Below are positions 7,747 through 16,910 of a stretch of 47,518 nucleotides of DNA, piece by piece. Source of the stretch: Planctomycetaceae bacterium. GTDB lineage: Bacteria; Planctomycetota; Planctomycetia; Planctomycetales; Planctomycetaceae. The position numbers and the translations under genes are program-made. The stretch spans positions 1 through 47,518 of the forward strand of contig CANJQC010000032.1 in assembly GCA_947476295.1 (NCBI GenBank), read 5' to 3'. A model generated the notes under the pieces. That model saw only the letters and a program-made list of their open reading frames with translations, had not been told where the DNA came from and did not search any database. Numbering within the stretch: position 1 is the stretch's first letter; each line of letters begins with the position of its first letter.

Positions 7747-9891
7747 ATGCCACTGCGTCGATCTCTGCTGACCGTTATGTGCCTTGCCATTTTTGGAGCC
7801 ATTTCGAGCGTCGCACAGGAACAACATCTGTTTGCCGAATGGGATCGCGAGAATATTCGTCCGGCGACGAAGAGTCGTCCGCTGTCACGGCAGGAAAAAT
7901 TTGTCGAGAGAGCTTCAGACAAGACTTCCGTGACGTACTTCTCACCCGCTGCCGACAAGCCTGCCAGCGTTGCATCAGCAAAGTCTGGCGCAACTGCCAC
8001 AATTCCAATGCGGGAAAGTGCACCGGCAAAGATTGGCGATGAATCACGACGTGGAGCCGTTCAACAGGTGGCTGACTCGAACGCAGACAGAACTGTCGTT
8101 CGCAATTCACCGCTCCAGCCTGCAGTAGCATCCGCTCCGATAACGAAGCCCGGCCCGGTTTCAGCCGTGGTGTTTTCCCCCGACGAATTTCAAGAACCGC
8201 AATCCGTTGGCATTCGCAACGCAGCGTATTCTCCGGATATTGAACCATTGGCTGCGGGAAAGATCCGGGCCCTCGCCGAGACGAATCCAGCCGACCAGGC
8301 CAACCCTTTCGAAGAATTCCTTGACAAAAAAAATTCCGCGAGACACGACGAAACCCCTCTGTTCGACTCCCGCCGTGATTCTGATGCTGAGTCAGCTGAG
8401 CCACTGTTTGGTCGCCCCGGTGCGACAGAGGCTTCCGAGAAACCTGGTCGCCCAGTCGCCGCGTCGCGAGACATTGAATCCAAACCTGCGGGGGCCGCTG
8501 ACCCTGGTGCGACGGTGTCCGGTGCAGACAGTGGCCCTCAGTCTCCGGGTGTCACCGTTCAATGGGTCAGGCATGGCGGATTCAACGTCGGGCAGGAATG
8601 CGATGTTGAACTGGTCGTCAAAAACACCAGCCAGACAGTGGTACGCAGCGTGATGGTCGAAGCAGTGATTCCGCCGAACGTGGAAGTTGTCGCGGCACGA
8701 CCTACAGCAGTTGAAGGTTCCGAAATGCCAACATGGACCTTTGGCGAGCTGCAGCCCGGCCAGTCCCGTTCCGTGATGCTCAAAGTGATTCCACAAACTC
8801 GTGGTGATGTGTATCTGGATGCCTATGTCCGTCTGACGGGGTCGTCGTCGTCTCAGTTTTCGGTACAGGAACCGATAATCGGGGTGGCTGTTTCCGGCCC
8901 GGAAAAGGTAGAAATCGGTCAGCAGGTTGCATACATCGTTCGTGTTAGCAATCCCGGAACCGGGCTCGCCAATAATGTGGTCATTCAGGCGGCGGTTCCG
9001 GAAGGGCTGGAACACCGCAACGGCAGTCTGCTCACCATCGAAATCGGTACGCTCAACCCCGGCGAATCGCGGCAGGCTCGATTAAGCCTCACTGCTGTGC
9101 AGGGTGGCGATCAGCAATTGGCTGTGCGAGTCCTAGCGGACGGCGGGCTGACGGATCAGACGACAACCGCGATCGTGGTCGCGGAACCCCGGCTTGCGAT
9201 CTCGCTCACCGGACCGAAAGAACCAACGGCGGGACGATCTGAAAACTACACGCTGACAGTGAGCAACGGCGGCAACGTGCAGTCCACAAATGTTCGGGCG
9301 AAGTACATTATCCCTGCCGGCTTTACGTTTGTGTCAGCAGATCGCGGCGGTAAGTATGTTGAGATCGACAACGCGGTCAAATGGTTCGTGGGTACCTTGC
9401 AGCCGAACGATGCCAGTGACTTCATTGTTGCGATGAAGGCAGACGACGCCGGTGAAGTCGCTCACAAGGCCGGCGTGATTTCAGAACATGGCCAGGTGAC
9501 AACGTGTGAGTTGACTTCAAAGGTGATCGGCACCGCCGTACTGGACATGAAGATCGTTGCTGACCATCGTGAACTTCGCGTCGGTGAAGAAGTTCGCTGG
9601 GAAGTACAGGTTCGAAATACTGGAACTCGTGAAGCATCCAATGTCGGCGTGTCGTGTGAGCTGCCCAGTGGTTTTGAACTTATTGATGCCGAAGGTCCGA
9701 CCAAACACATCGCCGAAAACGGAGTCCTGGTCTTCCGCTCGATCCCGACAATCGATGCCGCGACGGATGCCAAAATTGTGATCCGTGGTCGTTGTACTCG
9801 CGAAGGCAACCAGCGCCTCCGTCTGCGTGTCGCCAGCGAATCGGTGACCGAAGTTCTGATCGGCGAAGAGTCCGCGTCCGTGTCGCCCTGA
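7747..9891 (+). CDS. Secreted DUF11-repeat protein
   Basis: 714 residues. ATG at 7747 is preceded by GGAGAA at a good distance. The signal peptide 'LLTVMCLAIFGAISSVAQ' is followed by a roughly 240-residue Pro/Ser/Asp-rich, probably disordered region. Four immunoglobulin-like DUF11 (conserved repeat) domains then start near residues 263, 384, 489 and 600. Each has the typical 'V.NTS....V.....IPP', 'WTFGELQPGQSR', 'RNTGTREASNVGVSCELPSG' pattern. Such repeats build surface or extracellular stalks. No sortase motif or C-terminal membrane anchor is seen. A second DUF11 protein lies at 31824-33458. The family is clear; the role in the cell envelope is inferred. Confidence 0.88.
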   Translation: MPLRRSLLTVMCLAIFGAISSVAQEQHLFAEWDRENIRPATKSRPLSRQEKFVERASDKTSVTYFSPAADKPASVASAKSGATATIPMRESAPAKIGDESRRGAVQQVADSNADRTVVRNSPLQPAVASAPITKPGPVSAVVFSPDEFQEPQSVGIRNAAYSPDIEPLAAGKIRALAETNPADQANPFEEFLDKKNSARHDETPLFDSRRDSDAESAEPLFGRPGATEASEKPGRPVAASRDIESKPAGAADPGATVSGADSGPQSPGVTVQWVRHGGFNVGQECDVELVVKNTSQTVVRSVMVEAVIPPNVEVVAARPTAVEGSEMPTWTFGELQPGQSRSVMLKVIPQTRGDVYLDAYVRLTGSSSSQFSVQEPIIGVAVSGPEKVEIGQQVAYIVRVSNPGTGLANNVVIQAAVPEGLEHRNGSLLTIEIGTLNPGESRQARLSLTAVQGGDQQLAVRVLADGGLTDQTTTAIVVAEPRLAISLTGPKEPTAGRSENYTLTVSNGGNVQSTNVRAKYIIPAGFTFVSADRGGKYVEIDNAVKWFVGTLQPNDASDFIVAMKADDAGEVAHKAGVISEHGQVTTCELTSKVIGTAVLDMKIVADHRELRVGEEVRWEVQVRNTGTREASNVGVSCELPSGFELIDAEGPTKHIAENGVLVFRSIPTIDAATDAKIVIRGRCTREGNQRLRLRVASESVTEVLIGEESASVSP

Positions 9892-9912
9892 TGGCAGAGC
9901 GTTCGTATGCAT

Positions 9913-9949
9913 GATGGACATTCTGTCACTCATGTCCGTCGTGAGGCCA
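9913..9949. repeat. Short palindromic element related to the one at 34415
   Basis: In the gap between two convergent genes, ggacat (9916-9921) can pair with atgtcc (9932-9937). The surrounding order gatggacattc ... catgtccgtcg ... ggcca is the same as at 34415-34443, apart from extra bases in the loop here (tgtcact) and a few differences before ggcca. It could serve as a bidirectional transcription stop, but no T-run is present. Confidence 0.45.
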
Positions 9950-9978
9950 GAAAGCGATACCGAAGTGATCATGGTTTA

Positions 9979-11055
9979 TCATCTGTCGCTGGATTGCGTT
10001 ACTTCGACCGCTTTTTTGAGGTTCTGAGTGAACTGGTCCAGCGTCATTTTTTGCGGCGGAATGCCAGCTCGTTCGAACAGAGCACGCGTGCGTCGGCTCT
10101 GCTGGAATTCTTCTTCGTCAATGAAACCGTCCTGGTTTTGATCCAGTCGTTGGAAGGAAGACTTGGCTTGTTCGACTACGTCGCCGCCAACGCCCCAACG
10201 ATTGGACCCACCGTTATTCTGATCCTCACTGCTTTTGTTTCCGCCAGTCTGGCGACCTGAGCGAGAAGCAGGCGTTGCGCTCACGATCTGGAGCTTCCCC
10301 GTACGCACGGCCATCGCTTTATTGTTATCGGTGGCAGCAGCGACTTCGGCAGCCTTAAGTTCCCCAGGAATCAGGAAGCCATCGTGGTCGGCATCAAATT
10401 GATCAAACTGATCCAGCTCAGTGCGACGCGCCAGCATCCATTCGTCCAGACCTAGTTGCCCGTCAAAGTCGGTATCGACTTCGGAGTATGCTGGCGGCAG
10501 AGCTTCGATTAACGTTGGCTTGGGCTTCATCTTGTATGGTTTCAACGCAGGCTTGACACTCACCGCATTCGGAGTATTGTTGCCGTCATCGTTTGGGTTG
10601 CTCGGCATGCCGTTGTTGTCGCCACCGGCACTGAACCCAGCTCGCATAGAATTTCGCATCTCATCGACGCTCATTCCGGCTTTGAGTTCTACGCCGCGTG
10701 ATTTCATCATGTCACGGACGAAGGAAGGCATTCGATCAAGCTCTTCCTGATCGATCGTGCCGTTGCCGTTGGTGTCCAGCATTGAGCGACCGCCGCTGAA
10801 GCCGCCACCAAATCCTCCTCCAGAATCACCTCCGAAGCCTCTGCTTCCACGATCGCCACCTCGATCACGACCACGATCACCACCACGATCACCACCACGA
10901 TCACCACCACGATCACCACCACGATCACCACCACGATCACCACCTCGATCACCACCTCGATCACCACCACGTTCCTGGGCGTAACAGTGTGGCGCCCAAG
11001 CTTGCCACGAGAATCCGGCAATTGATGCGGTCAGGAGAATTCGGGAAAGTATCAT
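9979..11055 (-). CDS. Secreted EF-hand calcium-binding protein with GGDR repeats
   Basis: 358 residues from the ATG at 11055, chosen because GGAG lies 7 nt upstream; an ATG 27 nt earlier lacks one. The signal peptide 'ILLTASIAGFSWQAWAPHCYA' is followed by ten four-residue units, mostly GGDR, and then a Gly/Ser-rich segment. Four EF-hand loops follow: DTNGNGTIDQEE, DTDFDGQLGLDE, DADHDGFLIPGE and DQNQDGFIDEEE. The first and last keep all classical ligand positions. The segment between the first and second EF-hands is Pro/Lys-rich. Secreted EF-hand proteins of this design are common in planctomycetes and are assumed to bind Ca2+ outside the cytoplasm; the role is unknown. Convergent with the DUF11 gene. 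Confidence 0.85.
   Translation of the reverse strand: MILSRILLTASIAGFSWQAWAPHCYAQERGGDRGGDRGGDRGGDRGGDRGGDRGGDRGGDRGRDRGGDRGSRGFGGDSGGGFGGGFSGGRSMLDTNGNGTIDQEELDRMPSFVRDMMKSRGVELKAGMSVDEMRNSMRAGFSAGGDNNGMPSNPNDDGNNTPNAVSVKPALKPYKMKPKPTLIEALPPAYSEVDTDFDGQLGLDEWMLARRTELDQFDQFDADHDGFLIPGELKAAEVAAATDNNKAMAVRTGKLQIVSATPASRSGRQTGGNKSSEDQNNGGSNRWGVGGDVVEQAKSSFQRLDQNQDGFIDEEEFQQSRRTRALFERAGIPPQKMTLDQFTQNLKKAVEVTQSSDR
10850..10969. repeat. 12-bp minisatellite, ten units, inside the EF-hand gene
   Basis: Ten consecutive 12-bp units of the form cgatcaccacca start at 10850 and every 12 bp to 10958. Differences are confined to a few bases (t for the final a in some units, one cga for cca). On the coding strand it encodes the GGDR tract. 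The near-identity of the central units indicates recent slippage or duplication, and copy number is likely to vary between strains. Confidence 0.9.
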
Positions 11056-11550
11056 TTTGAATCTCCGGGGACTTCGACACATACGTCAGAGGAATGACGT
11101 TACACACTGGTGCGTGTCTGTCTTTTCATAAATGGCAAACGGCAGTTGGCACCGCGCTGCTGAGCAGGCGTTTTCCGGGTGCGACTGGATAAACCCCGGC
11201 AACGATACCAGCGATTCGGTTTCTTTTGCAATTTTTTCAGACTCTTTCGCCCTTCCAAAGGGTTTGAACCTTTGAATCGATGATTGATCTGGTCAAATCG
11301 GCCAATTGATTTAACTGTACCTCGTTTGCTTAGACCGCGTTGTAATCGTCACTCCCTTCGTAACCTTCCGATACTTTGGGCATTTCATCGAATCGATTCA
11401 CGGAAAATACGAATCGACTGCCACGTCGGGAACAATAACCGGTCGGTCCATCAATTTGCTTAATCCTCCAAGGCTAGATACTGAACATAAAAACAGTTAT
11501 TGATTTGGGTCGATTTGCCTGCCTGATCCCAAAGTTCGCAGGAACGTATA
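11056..11550. other. Divergent promoter region, EF-hand gene and secretion operon
   Basis: 495 bp between two genes transcribed away from each other, so promoters for both must lie here. The half next to the secretion operon is AT-richer than its surroundings. AGGAA at 11540-11544 is the ribosome-binding site of the secretin-like gene. No convincing -35/-10 pair or operator was recognised, and no gene is seen. Confidence 0.5.
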
Positions 11551-14500
11551 ATGAACATTTGCTCTCTTTGTTTTCAATCGCTGCCGTTGGCTGTCGTTTT
11601 CGGTGCAATGCTTTCTGTGTCGCCGGTCGCCTATGGTCAGGCAAACGTTGGAACTGAACTGGATCTATTGCGGCGCGACGACATCCATACCCAGTTGGGT
11701 CTGACTGAAATGCAGTCTCAGAAAATCGGAGAAGTTGCAAAGTCGGGCTCGATTTCACAGGAGTTCTTCAAGCCGTACCTGGAAAGAATGAAAGGTAAGA
11801 CTTCCGAGGAGCAGACGGCGATACGCGAAGAAATGAAGCAGGCTGTCGTCAGAGTCAAGGAGGACGTGGGCTTGCAAGCATTGAATGTGCTCGACAGCCG
11901 TCAACTGAAACTTCTGCGATCACTGTATATCGCTCAAGCCGGGATACGTGCGTTGACGGATATGCGCGTAGCGGAAGATTTCTCCCTAACTGACGAACAA
12001 AAAGCTCAACTGGCTGAACTGAATTCAGCTCGTTCCGAAGCAGCCGCAAAGCTTGGTTTCAACGCAACAGAAGAACAGAATGCTCAATTTAAGGCAGAGT
12101 GGGAAGCAAAATTCCTGAGCGTTCTGAATGCAGAGCAAAAGAACATGTGGATTTCGCTCAACGCTGGCGTCGCAGCGGCGCAGAGTCCCGTAACAGCGAT
12201 CACCGCTGCGGCGACTCCGGGAGGTGCATCAGCGCCAACGGCGGTATCGAATTCTGACACACCGCCTCCTGGCGCTCAGGTGATGTCCAGTTTCGGCGGT
12301 GCAGCGGGCTCTGCGGCGACGAATCAGCTGGTCGAAAAATTTACATTCAATTTTCGATACGCCCCCTGGGAGCAGGTACTCCAGGACTTCGCCGTCAGCA
12401 CCGGTTATACGCTGGACATGGCTCAGATACCGAATGGCACATTCAGCCATATTGACAGCCGGGAATACAACGTTGATCAGACGCTGGATATTATGAACGG
12501 CTATTTGCAGCGCAAGGGATTTGCGCTGGTTCGGAAAGACGGCTTTCTGGTCTGCGTCAATGTAAAGGATGGGATTCCGAACATTCTTGTTCCGGACGTA
12601 TCAGTCGAGGAACTCATGGCGAAAGACGAGAGTGGCCATTACAAGATCGGTGAGAATGAACTCGTGCGCGCGCAGATTTTGCTCAAGGGTGTGGATGTCG
12701 GCGTCATGGCGCAGGAAGTCGAGTCGCTCACCGGGCCGTTGGCCCAAATGACGGCGTTGACACAATCGGGAATCATGTTCATCTCAGATACCGGGTCGAA
12801 CCTGAGAAAGATCAACGCATTTCTCGACACCGCGATGAAGAATGTCGGAAAGGATCTCCTGTTTAAGCCTTATCCGCTGACAAATATTGCAGCTGAAGAG
12901 GCGGAGTACATGTTGCTGGCACAATTTGGGATGCGGCAAGGAGCTGCTGCCGTTCCGAACGTAAGTACAGCCAACAGTCGTGGACCGCAGCCGGCACCTC
13001 CTGCGCAAGCTTCAACGCTGAAGGTGATGTCGGATGCCCGCTCGAACAGCTTGTTCGTAACCGGGTCGGAGGCCGATCACGCATTGGTCGTCGAGATCAT
13101 CAAGGCGATCGATATTTCTGAACTGCCGGAGAGTGCGAAACGCTTCATGTCGGAGTCTTCGGGGCCCTATCTGCGAGTTTACAAGGTCAGCGGCCGCGCT
13201 GATCAGGCGGCTCTAAGTATCAACGCGATGATGCCCGGCGTTGTGGTCAACGAAGATAATAATGCCAGTACCGTGCATATTTTTGGCACCACGAAGCAAC
13301 ATAAGCAGGCGTCAGAATGGGTCGAGGCGTTTGCTGCGGGTTCAGGCGCGGCGGGCTCTGTCGCCGTGATTCCTTTGGCAAAAATGGATCCGCTGACTGC
13401 CGCAGCCACGTTGCGGAACCTGTTTATCTCCGAAGGCACGGCTGCTCCGACAGTCGAAACTGATCTGTACGGCAACCGTATCATCGTGAAAGGCACGTCG
13501 ACTCAGGTGGATCAGATCAAGCAGGTTCTGAAAGAACTGGGCGAAGACGGGACAGGTGTTCGAGCCCAGGGCGAAGGCGGTAACATTCGCCGCTATTCAC
13601 TGCGAGGCCGCGATCCTGATGAGTTCATGCAGTATCTCCAAGGCGAATGGGATCGTAACGAATCGACACCCATTCGAATTGTGACTCCAGCGAAGAACGG
13701 TCCGATCCGCGATCTGCGCACACCATCTCGGAAGTCTCCGGAGGCGACCGAAGAGCCTGTCGCTGCGCCCAAGGAAGTGCCTTCGGCGACACAGTCAAAA
13801 CAACGTTCGGGACTGCGAAAACAAACCGGATATATGGCCGTGCGTCGTCAGGACGAAACGGCTGCAGATGGGCAATCCGGGGCCGATTCTCAATCAAGGT
13901 CAAAAACCGATGGCGATGGTCCGCTCGACGGAATCCAGATCGTTGTCGATGGCGATGAATTGCTGCTCATCTACGAGGACGAAGCCGCTCTGGATCGCCT
14001 AGAAGAGACGATGGATTTCCTGCAGCAATCAATTCCTTATCGCACGCGCTGGACGGTGTTCTACCTGCAGGCATCTGATGCTACTGAAGCTGCCGCGCTG
14101 CTCGAACAATTGATTCCCAGCAGCAGCGTGACCGACACTGCGGCAAGTTCCGGATTCAGTTTAGGAGCCATGTTTCGGCCGATCACGGATTCCGTCTCCA
14201 GCATGACGGGCTTGAGCGGCATTGGTAAAAACCCACAGACACTGCGAATCATTCCTGATCCACGATCGAACTCATTGCTGGTGACTGGTCCTCAGTCGCT
14301 GGTTGACGAAGCGGAGAAACTTCTCCAGGTACTGGATTCCAACGACATTCCGGAATCTCTGCGAGACATGCAGCCGCGGCAACTGACAGTCGAATATGCC
14401 GATATCGACGAGGTCGCCACCATTGTGAAAGAAGTATTTAAGCCGTACACGGAGCCTGTCGGTGGTCAACAGCAGAATAATCCACTGGCGGCCTTAATGG

Positions 14501-15000
14501 GAGGCGGCGGCGGAGGCAACAAAAAAGAATCGACTGGTGTGCAGATGACGATTGGCGTTGATCGTCAGACCAGCAGTCTGGTGATTTCTTCGAGCGAGGC
14601 GTTGTTTGGGAAGGTTGAGTCTCTCGTCAAAGAACGGGATGAAGCCGCCAGGGAAGCCAATCGCACGGTGCGTTACGTGCAGTTGATACATTCTGACGCC
14701 ACGATGGTGCAGAATTCCTTGTCTGCTATGTTCCCCCGTGTAACTTCCAGTTCAACGAAGACAACAAGCAGTTCAACGAGCGACAACACGCCAAAGCCGG
14801 ACGGGGGTAACAGTTCCAATCAGATACCAACTAATCCATTTGGCAGTGGTGGCGGTGGCAATCCATTTGGTGGCGGTGGTCGAGGCGGCGGCGGAGGTGG
14901 CAATGCATTTGGCGGCGGTGGTCGAGGTGGCGGCGGGAGCAATCCATTTGGTGGCGGTGGCAATCCGTTTGGGGGCCGTGGCGGTGGTGGTGGCCGTTAA
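11551..15000 (+). CDS. Secretin-like (GspD-type N-domain) protein without visible pore domain
   Basis: 1149 residues, first gene of a type II secretion-like operon. The signal peptide ends near 'VSPVAYGQA'. Residues about 35-200 are helical with two 'LT..Q...L..L' elements, resembling Spy/CpxP-type LTxxQ segments. A STN/N0-like part follows (FTFNFRYAPWEQVLQDFAVS). Repeated secretin N-type modules come next, marked by 'DARSNSLFVTGSEADHALV', 'DLYGNRIIVKGTSTQVDQIK', 'DPRSNSLLVTGPQSLVDEA' and 'DRQTSSLVISSSEALFGKV'. The last about 55 residues are almost pure Gly/Asn/Pro/Phe/Arg repeats. I see no C-terminal secretin beta-barrel signature, so whether it forms an outer-membrane channel is doubtful. 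Start chosen from AGGAA upstream of the ATG. Confidence 0.85.
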   Translation: MNICSLCFQSLPLAVVFGAMLSVSPVAYGQANVGTELDLLRRDDIHTQLGLTEMQSQKIGEVAKSGSISQEFFKPYLERMKGKTSEEQTAIREEMKQAVVRVKEDVGLQALNVLDSRQLKLLRSLYIAQAGIRALTDMRVAEDFSLTDEQKAQLAELNSARSEAAAKLGFNATEEQNAQFKAEWEAKFLSVLNAEQKNMWISLNAGVAAAQSPVTAITAAATPGGASAPTAVSNSDTPPPGAQVMSSFGGAAGSAATNQLVEKFTFNFRYAPWEQVLQDFAVSTGYTLDMAQIPNGTFSHIDSREYNVDQTLDIMNGYLQRKGFALVRKDGFLVCVNVKDGIPNILVPDVSVEELMAKDESGHYKIGENELVRAQILLKGVDVGVMAQEVESLTGPLAQMTALTQSGIMFISDTGSNLRKINAFLDTAMKNVGKDLLFKPYPLTNIAAEEAEYMLLAQFGMRQGAAAVPNVSTANSRGPQPAPPAQASTLKVMSDARSNSLFVTGSEADHALVVEIIKAIDISELPESAKRFMSESSGPYLRVYKVSGRADQAALSINAMMPGVVVNEDNNASTVHIFGTTKQHKQASEWVEAFAAGSGAAGSVAVIPLAKMDPLTAAATLRNLFISEGTAAPTVETDLYGNRIIVKGTSTQVDQIKQVLKELGEDGTGVRAQGEGGNIRRYSLRGRDPDEFMQYLQGEWDRNESTPIRIVTPAKNGPIRDLRTPSRKSPEATEEPVAAPKEVPSATQSKQRSGLRKQTGYMAVRRQDETAADGQSGADSQSRSKTDGDGPLDGIQIVVDGDELLLIYEDEAALDRLEETMDFLQQSIPYRTRWTVFYLQASDATEAAALLEQLIPSSSVTDTAASSGFSLGAMFRPITDSVSSMTGLSGIGKNPQTLRIIPDPRSNSLLVTGPQSLVDEAEKLLQVLDSNDIPESLRDMQPRQLTVEYADIDEVATIVKEVFKPYTEPVGGQQQNNPLAALMGGGGGGNKKESTGVQMTIGVDRQTSSLVISSSEALFGKVESLVKERDEAAREANRTVRYVQLIHSDATMVQNSLSAMFPRVTSSSTKTTSSSTSDNTPKPDGGNSSNQIPTNPFGSGGGGNPFGGGGRGGGGGGNAFGGGGRGGGGSNPFGGGGNPFGGRGGGGGR

Positions 15001-15192
15001 GGCAACTGGAGATTGCAACCTGCAAGGCACGTTAAACGGCCAATGCATAACTGATATCGTGGTCGAAGACCAAGCTGCCGGCCACAGTCGGAATCCAAAA
15101 TTCTTTGCTGGGTCACAGGTTTTAGACTTTCACGTTCAACGACGCAGACTAAAGCCTGTCCGCCAGCAATTTCATCTTCACAAAGCATTGCA

Positions 15193-16878
15193 ATGGAACT
15201 TGGTCAACTACTTGTCAACGACGGAATGGTCACTCGTGAGCAACTAAAGACAGCTCGCGAGACGCAGGGCAGCATGCGTATCGATCAGGCGCTGGTGAAA
15301 CTGGGTGTCATCACGGAAGATGCAATTCTTCGTAAGCTCTCCGATGAATTCGGCATGCAGTATATCGATCTGAAAGACATCGACATCGATGTCGAACTGC
15401 TGTCAAAGTTCCCGACATCGTCAATCTATCGTCATTCTCTGCTGCCCTTGTACCGCGAAAACGGCCACGTCGTTATTGCCACGTCCGACCCGCTCAATCT
15501 GGAAGGGCTCGATGAACTCAGCACGGTGAGTGGTTTTAAGCTGCTGCCGGTTTTGACCCGCAGTGGGGAGCTGGGAAACCGCATCCATGAACTTCTGGGC
15601 GTGGGCGGCGACACGATCAACGAGCTGGTTCGCCGTCGCAGCGAAGAAGGCATCGAACTTCTCGAAGAAATCAATGAAGACTTCGGCGAACTGGCTGAAG
15701 GGGCTCAGGCACCGTCTGTCATCAAGCTGGTCAATGAACTGCTGATGGAAGCCGTCAAGCTGCAGACCAGTGACGTACATATTGAGCCGCAGGAACACGG
15801 CATGCGAGTCCGCTATCGGCTGGACGGCATATTGCGAGTTCAACCGACGCCGCCAGAGATTGCACAGTTCTATTCGGCGATCGTGACCCGGTTGAAGATC
15901 ATGTCACATTTGAACATCGCTGAGAAGCGGCTGCCTCAGGACGGCCGCATCAAGTTGCGAGTCTCCGGTCGCGAGGTCGATGTCCGCGTGTCGATCATTC
16001 CGATGATGCACGGCGAAGGCGTCGTCATGCGTTTGCTTGACAAAGCACGCATGAAGTTTGACCTGAAGGCCGTCGGTATGCCGCCGACTGTGATGGGGAT
16101 TTTCCGAAAGCTGCTGGAACTTCCGCACGGGATTATTCTGGTCACAGGCCCAACCGGCAGCGGCAAATCCACGACGCTTTACAGCGCGCTGAACGAGATT
16201 AGAGATCCAGCGATCAAGATTATTACAGTCGAAGACCCGATCGAATATCAGATGGATGGAATCAGCCAGATACAGGTCCACAGTCGGATCGGATTGACGT
16301 TTGCGGGGGCATTGAGAAGTATTCTGCGACATGACCCGGATGTGGTACTCATCGGCGAAATTCGAGATGGTGAAACGGCTCAAGCGGCCATTCAGGCATC
16401 ACTCACGGGGCACCTTGTGTTCAGCACCCTGCACACGAATGACGCTCCCAGCACATTCACACGACTCATTGACATGGGGGTCGAACCGTACCTAGTCGCC
16501 AGCACCGTGGAAGGCATTCTGGCGCAGCGACTTGTGCGAAAGCTTTGCACGCACTGCAAGGTCGCGACGCCGATTGAGAACCTGGAAATCCCTTCCGACT
16601 TTCCAAGACCGCTGCCTGAAACAATCTTTGAGCCGCGCGGTTGTCGTGAATGTCGGGACACCGGATACTCAGGGCGAATCGGCGTATTTGAATTGCTGAA
16701 AACCGATCCCATGATTCAACGCATGTGCGCCGAAAGTCGCAGCAGCGTGGATATTCGCGATTATGCACTGTCCGCAGGAATGACGACGCTGCGTTCGAGC
16801 GGATGGGAACAGGTAATGGCGGGTGTGACAAGTCTTGATGAAGTAGTTCGGATTACCCGAGGCGATGTTATTGCTTAG
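15193..16878 (+). CDS. gspE: Type II secretion/type IV pilus assembly ATPase (GspE/PilB)
   Basis: 561 residues. This is the cytoplasmic hexameric ATPase that powers pseudopilus assembly. The N-terminal T2SSE_N/MshEN domain ([18 protein letters not shown]...) is followed by the catalytic domain. Walker A is GPTGSGKST at 319-327, the Asp-box region is [14 protein letters not shown], Walker B is [11 protein letters not shown] from residue 386, and the His-box is [15 protein letters not shown] zinc-binding tetracysteine is present: CTHC near 452 and CREC about 40 residues later. Every expected motif is intact, so it should be active. It lies 192 bp after the secretin-like gene and 32 bp before gspF. 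Confidence 0.96.
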   Translation: MELGQLLVNDGMVTREQLKTARETQGSMRIDQALVKLGVITEDAILRKLSDEFGMQYIDLKDIDIDVELLSKFPTSSIYRHSLLPLYRENGHVVIATSDPLNLEGLDELSTVSGFKLLPVLTRSGELGNRIHELLGVGGDTINELVRRRSEEGIELLEEINEDFGELAEGAQAPSVIKLVNELLMEAVKLQTSDVHIEPQEHGMRVRYRLDGILRVQPTPPEIAQFYSAIVTRLKIMSHLNIAEKRLPQDGRIKLRVSGREVDVRVSIIPMMHGEGVVMRLLDKARMKFDLKAVGMPPTVMGIFRKLLELPHGIILVTGPTGSGKSTTLYSALNEIRDPAIKIITVEDPIEYQMDGISQIQVHSRIGLTFAGALRSILRHDPDVVLIGEIRDGETAQAAIQASLTGHLVFSTLHTNDAPSTFTRLIDMGVEPYLVASTVEGILAQRLVRKLCTHCKVATPIENLEIPSDFPRPLPETIFEPRGCRECRDTGYSGRIGVFELLKTDPMIQRMCAESRSSVDIRDYALSAGMTTLRSSGWEQVMAGVTSLDEVVRITRGDVIA

Positions 16879-16910
16879 AGGCGGCCTGACACTGTTCTAA
16901 CTGAATTCTT

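Noticed and set aside
10850-10969. CRISPR array
   Set aside because: Units are 12 bp, directly tandem, without spacers, and in coding frame.
10757-10984. Plus-strand PPRS-repeat ORF
   Set aside because: It is the reverse reading of the 12-bp minisatellite; the minus-strand frame has the signal peptide and EF-hands.
14840-15247. Plus-strand 135-codon Val/Ala-rich ORF at the end of the secretin-like gene
   Set aside because: A shifted frame of the Gly-rich tail; low complexity, no independent start signal.
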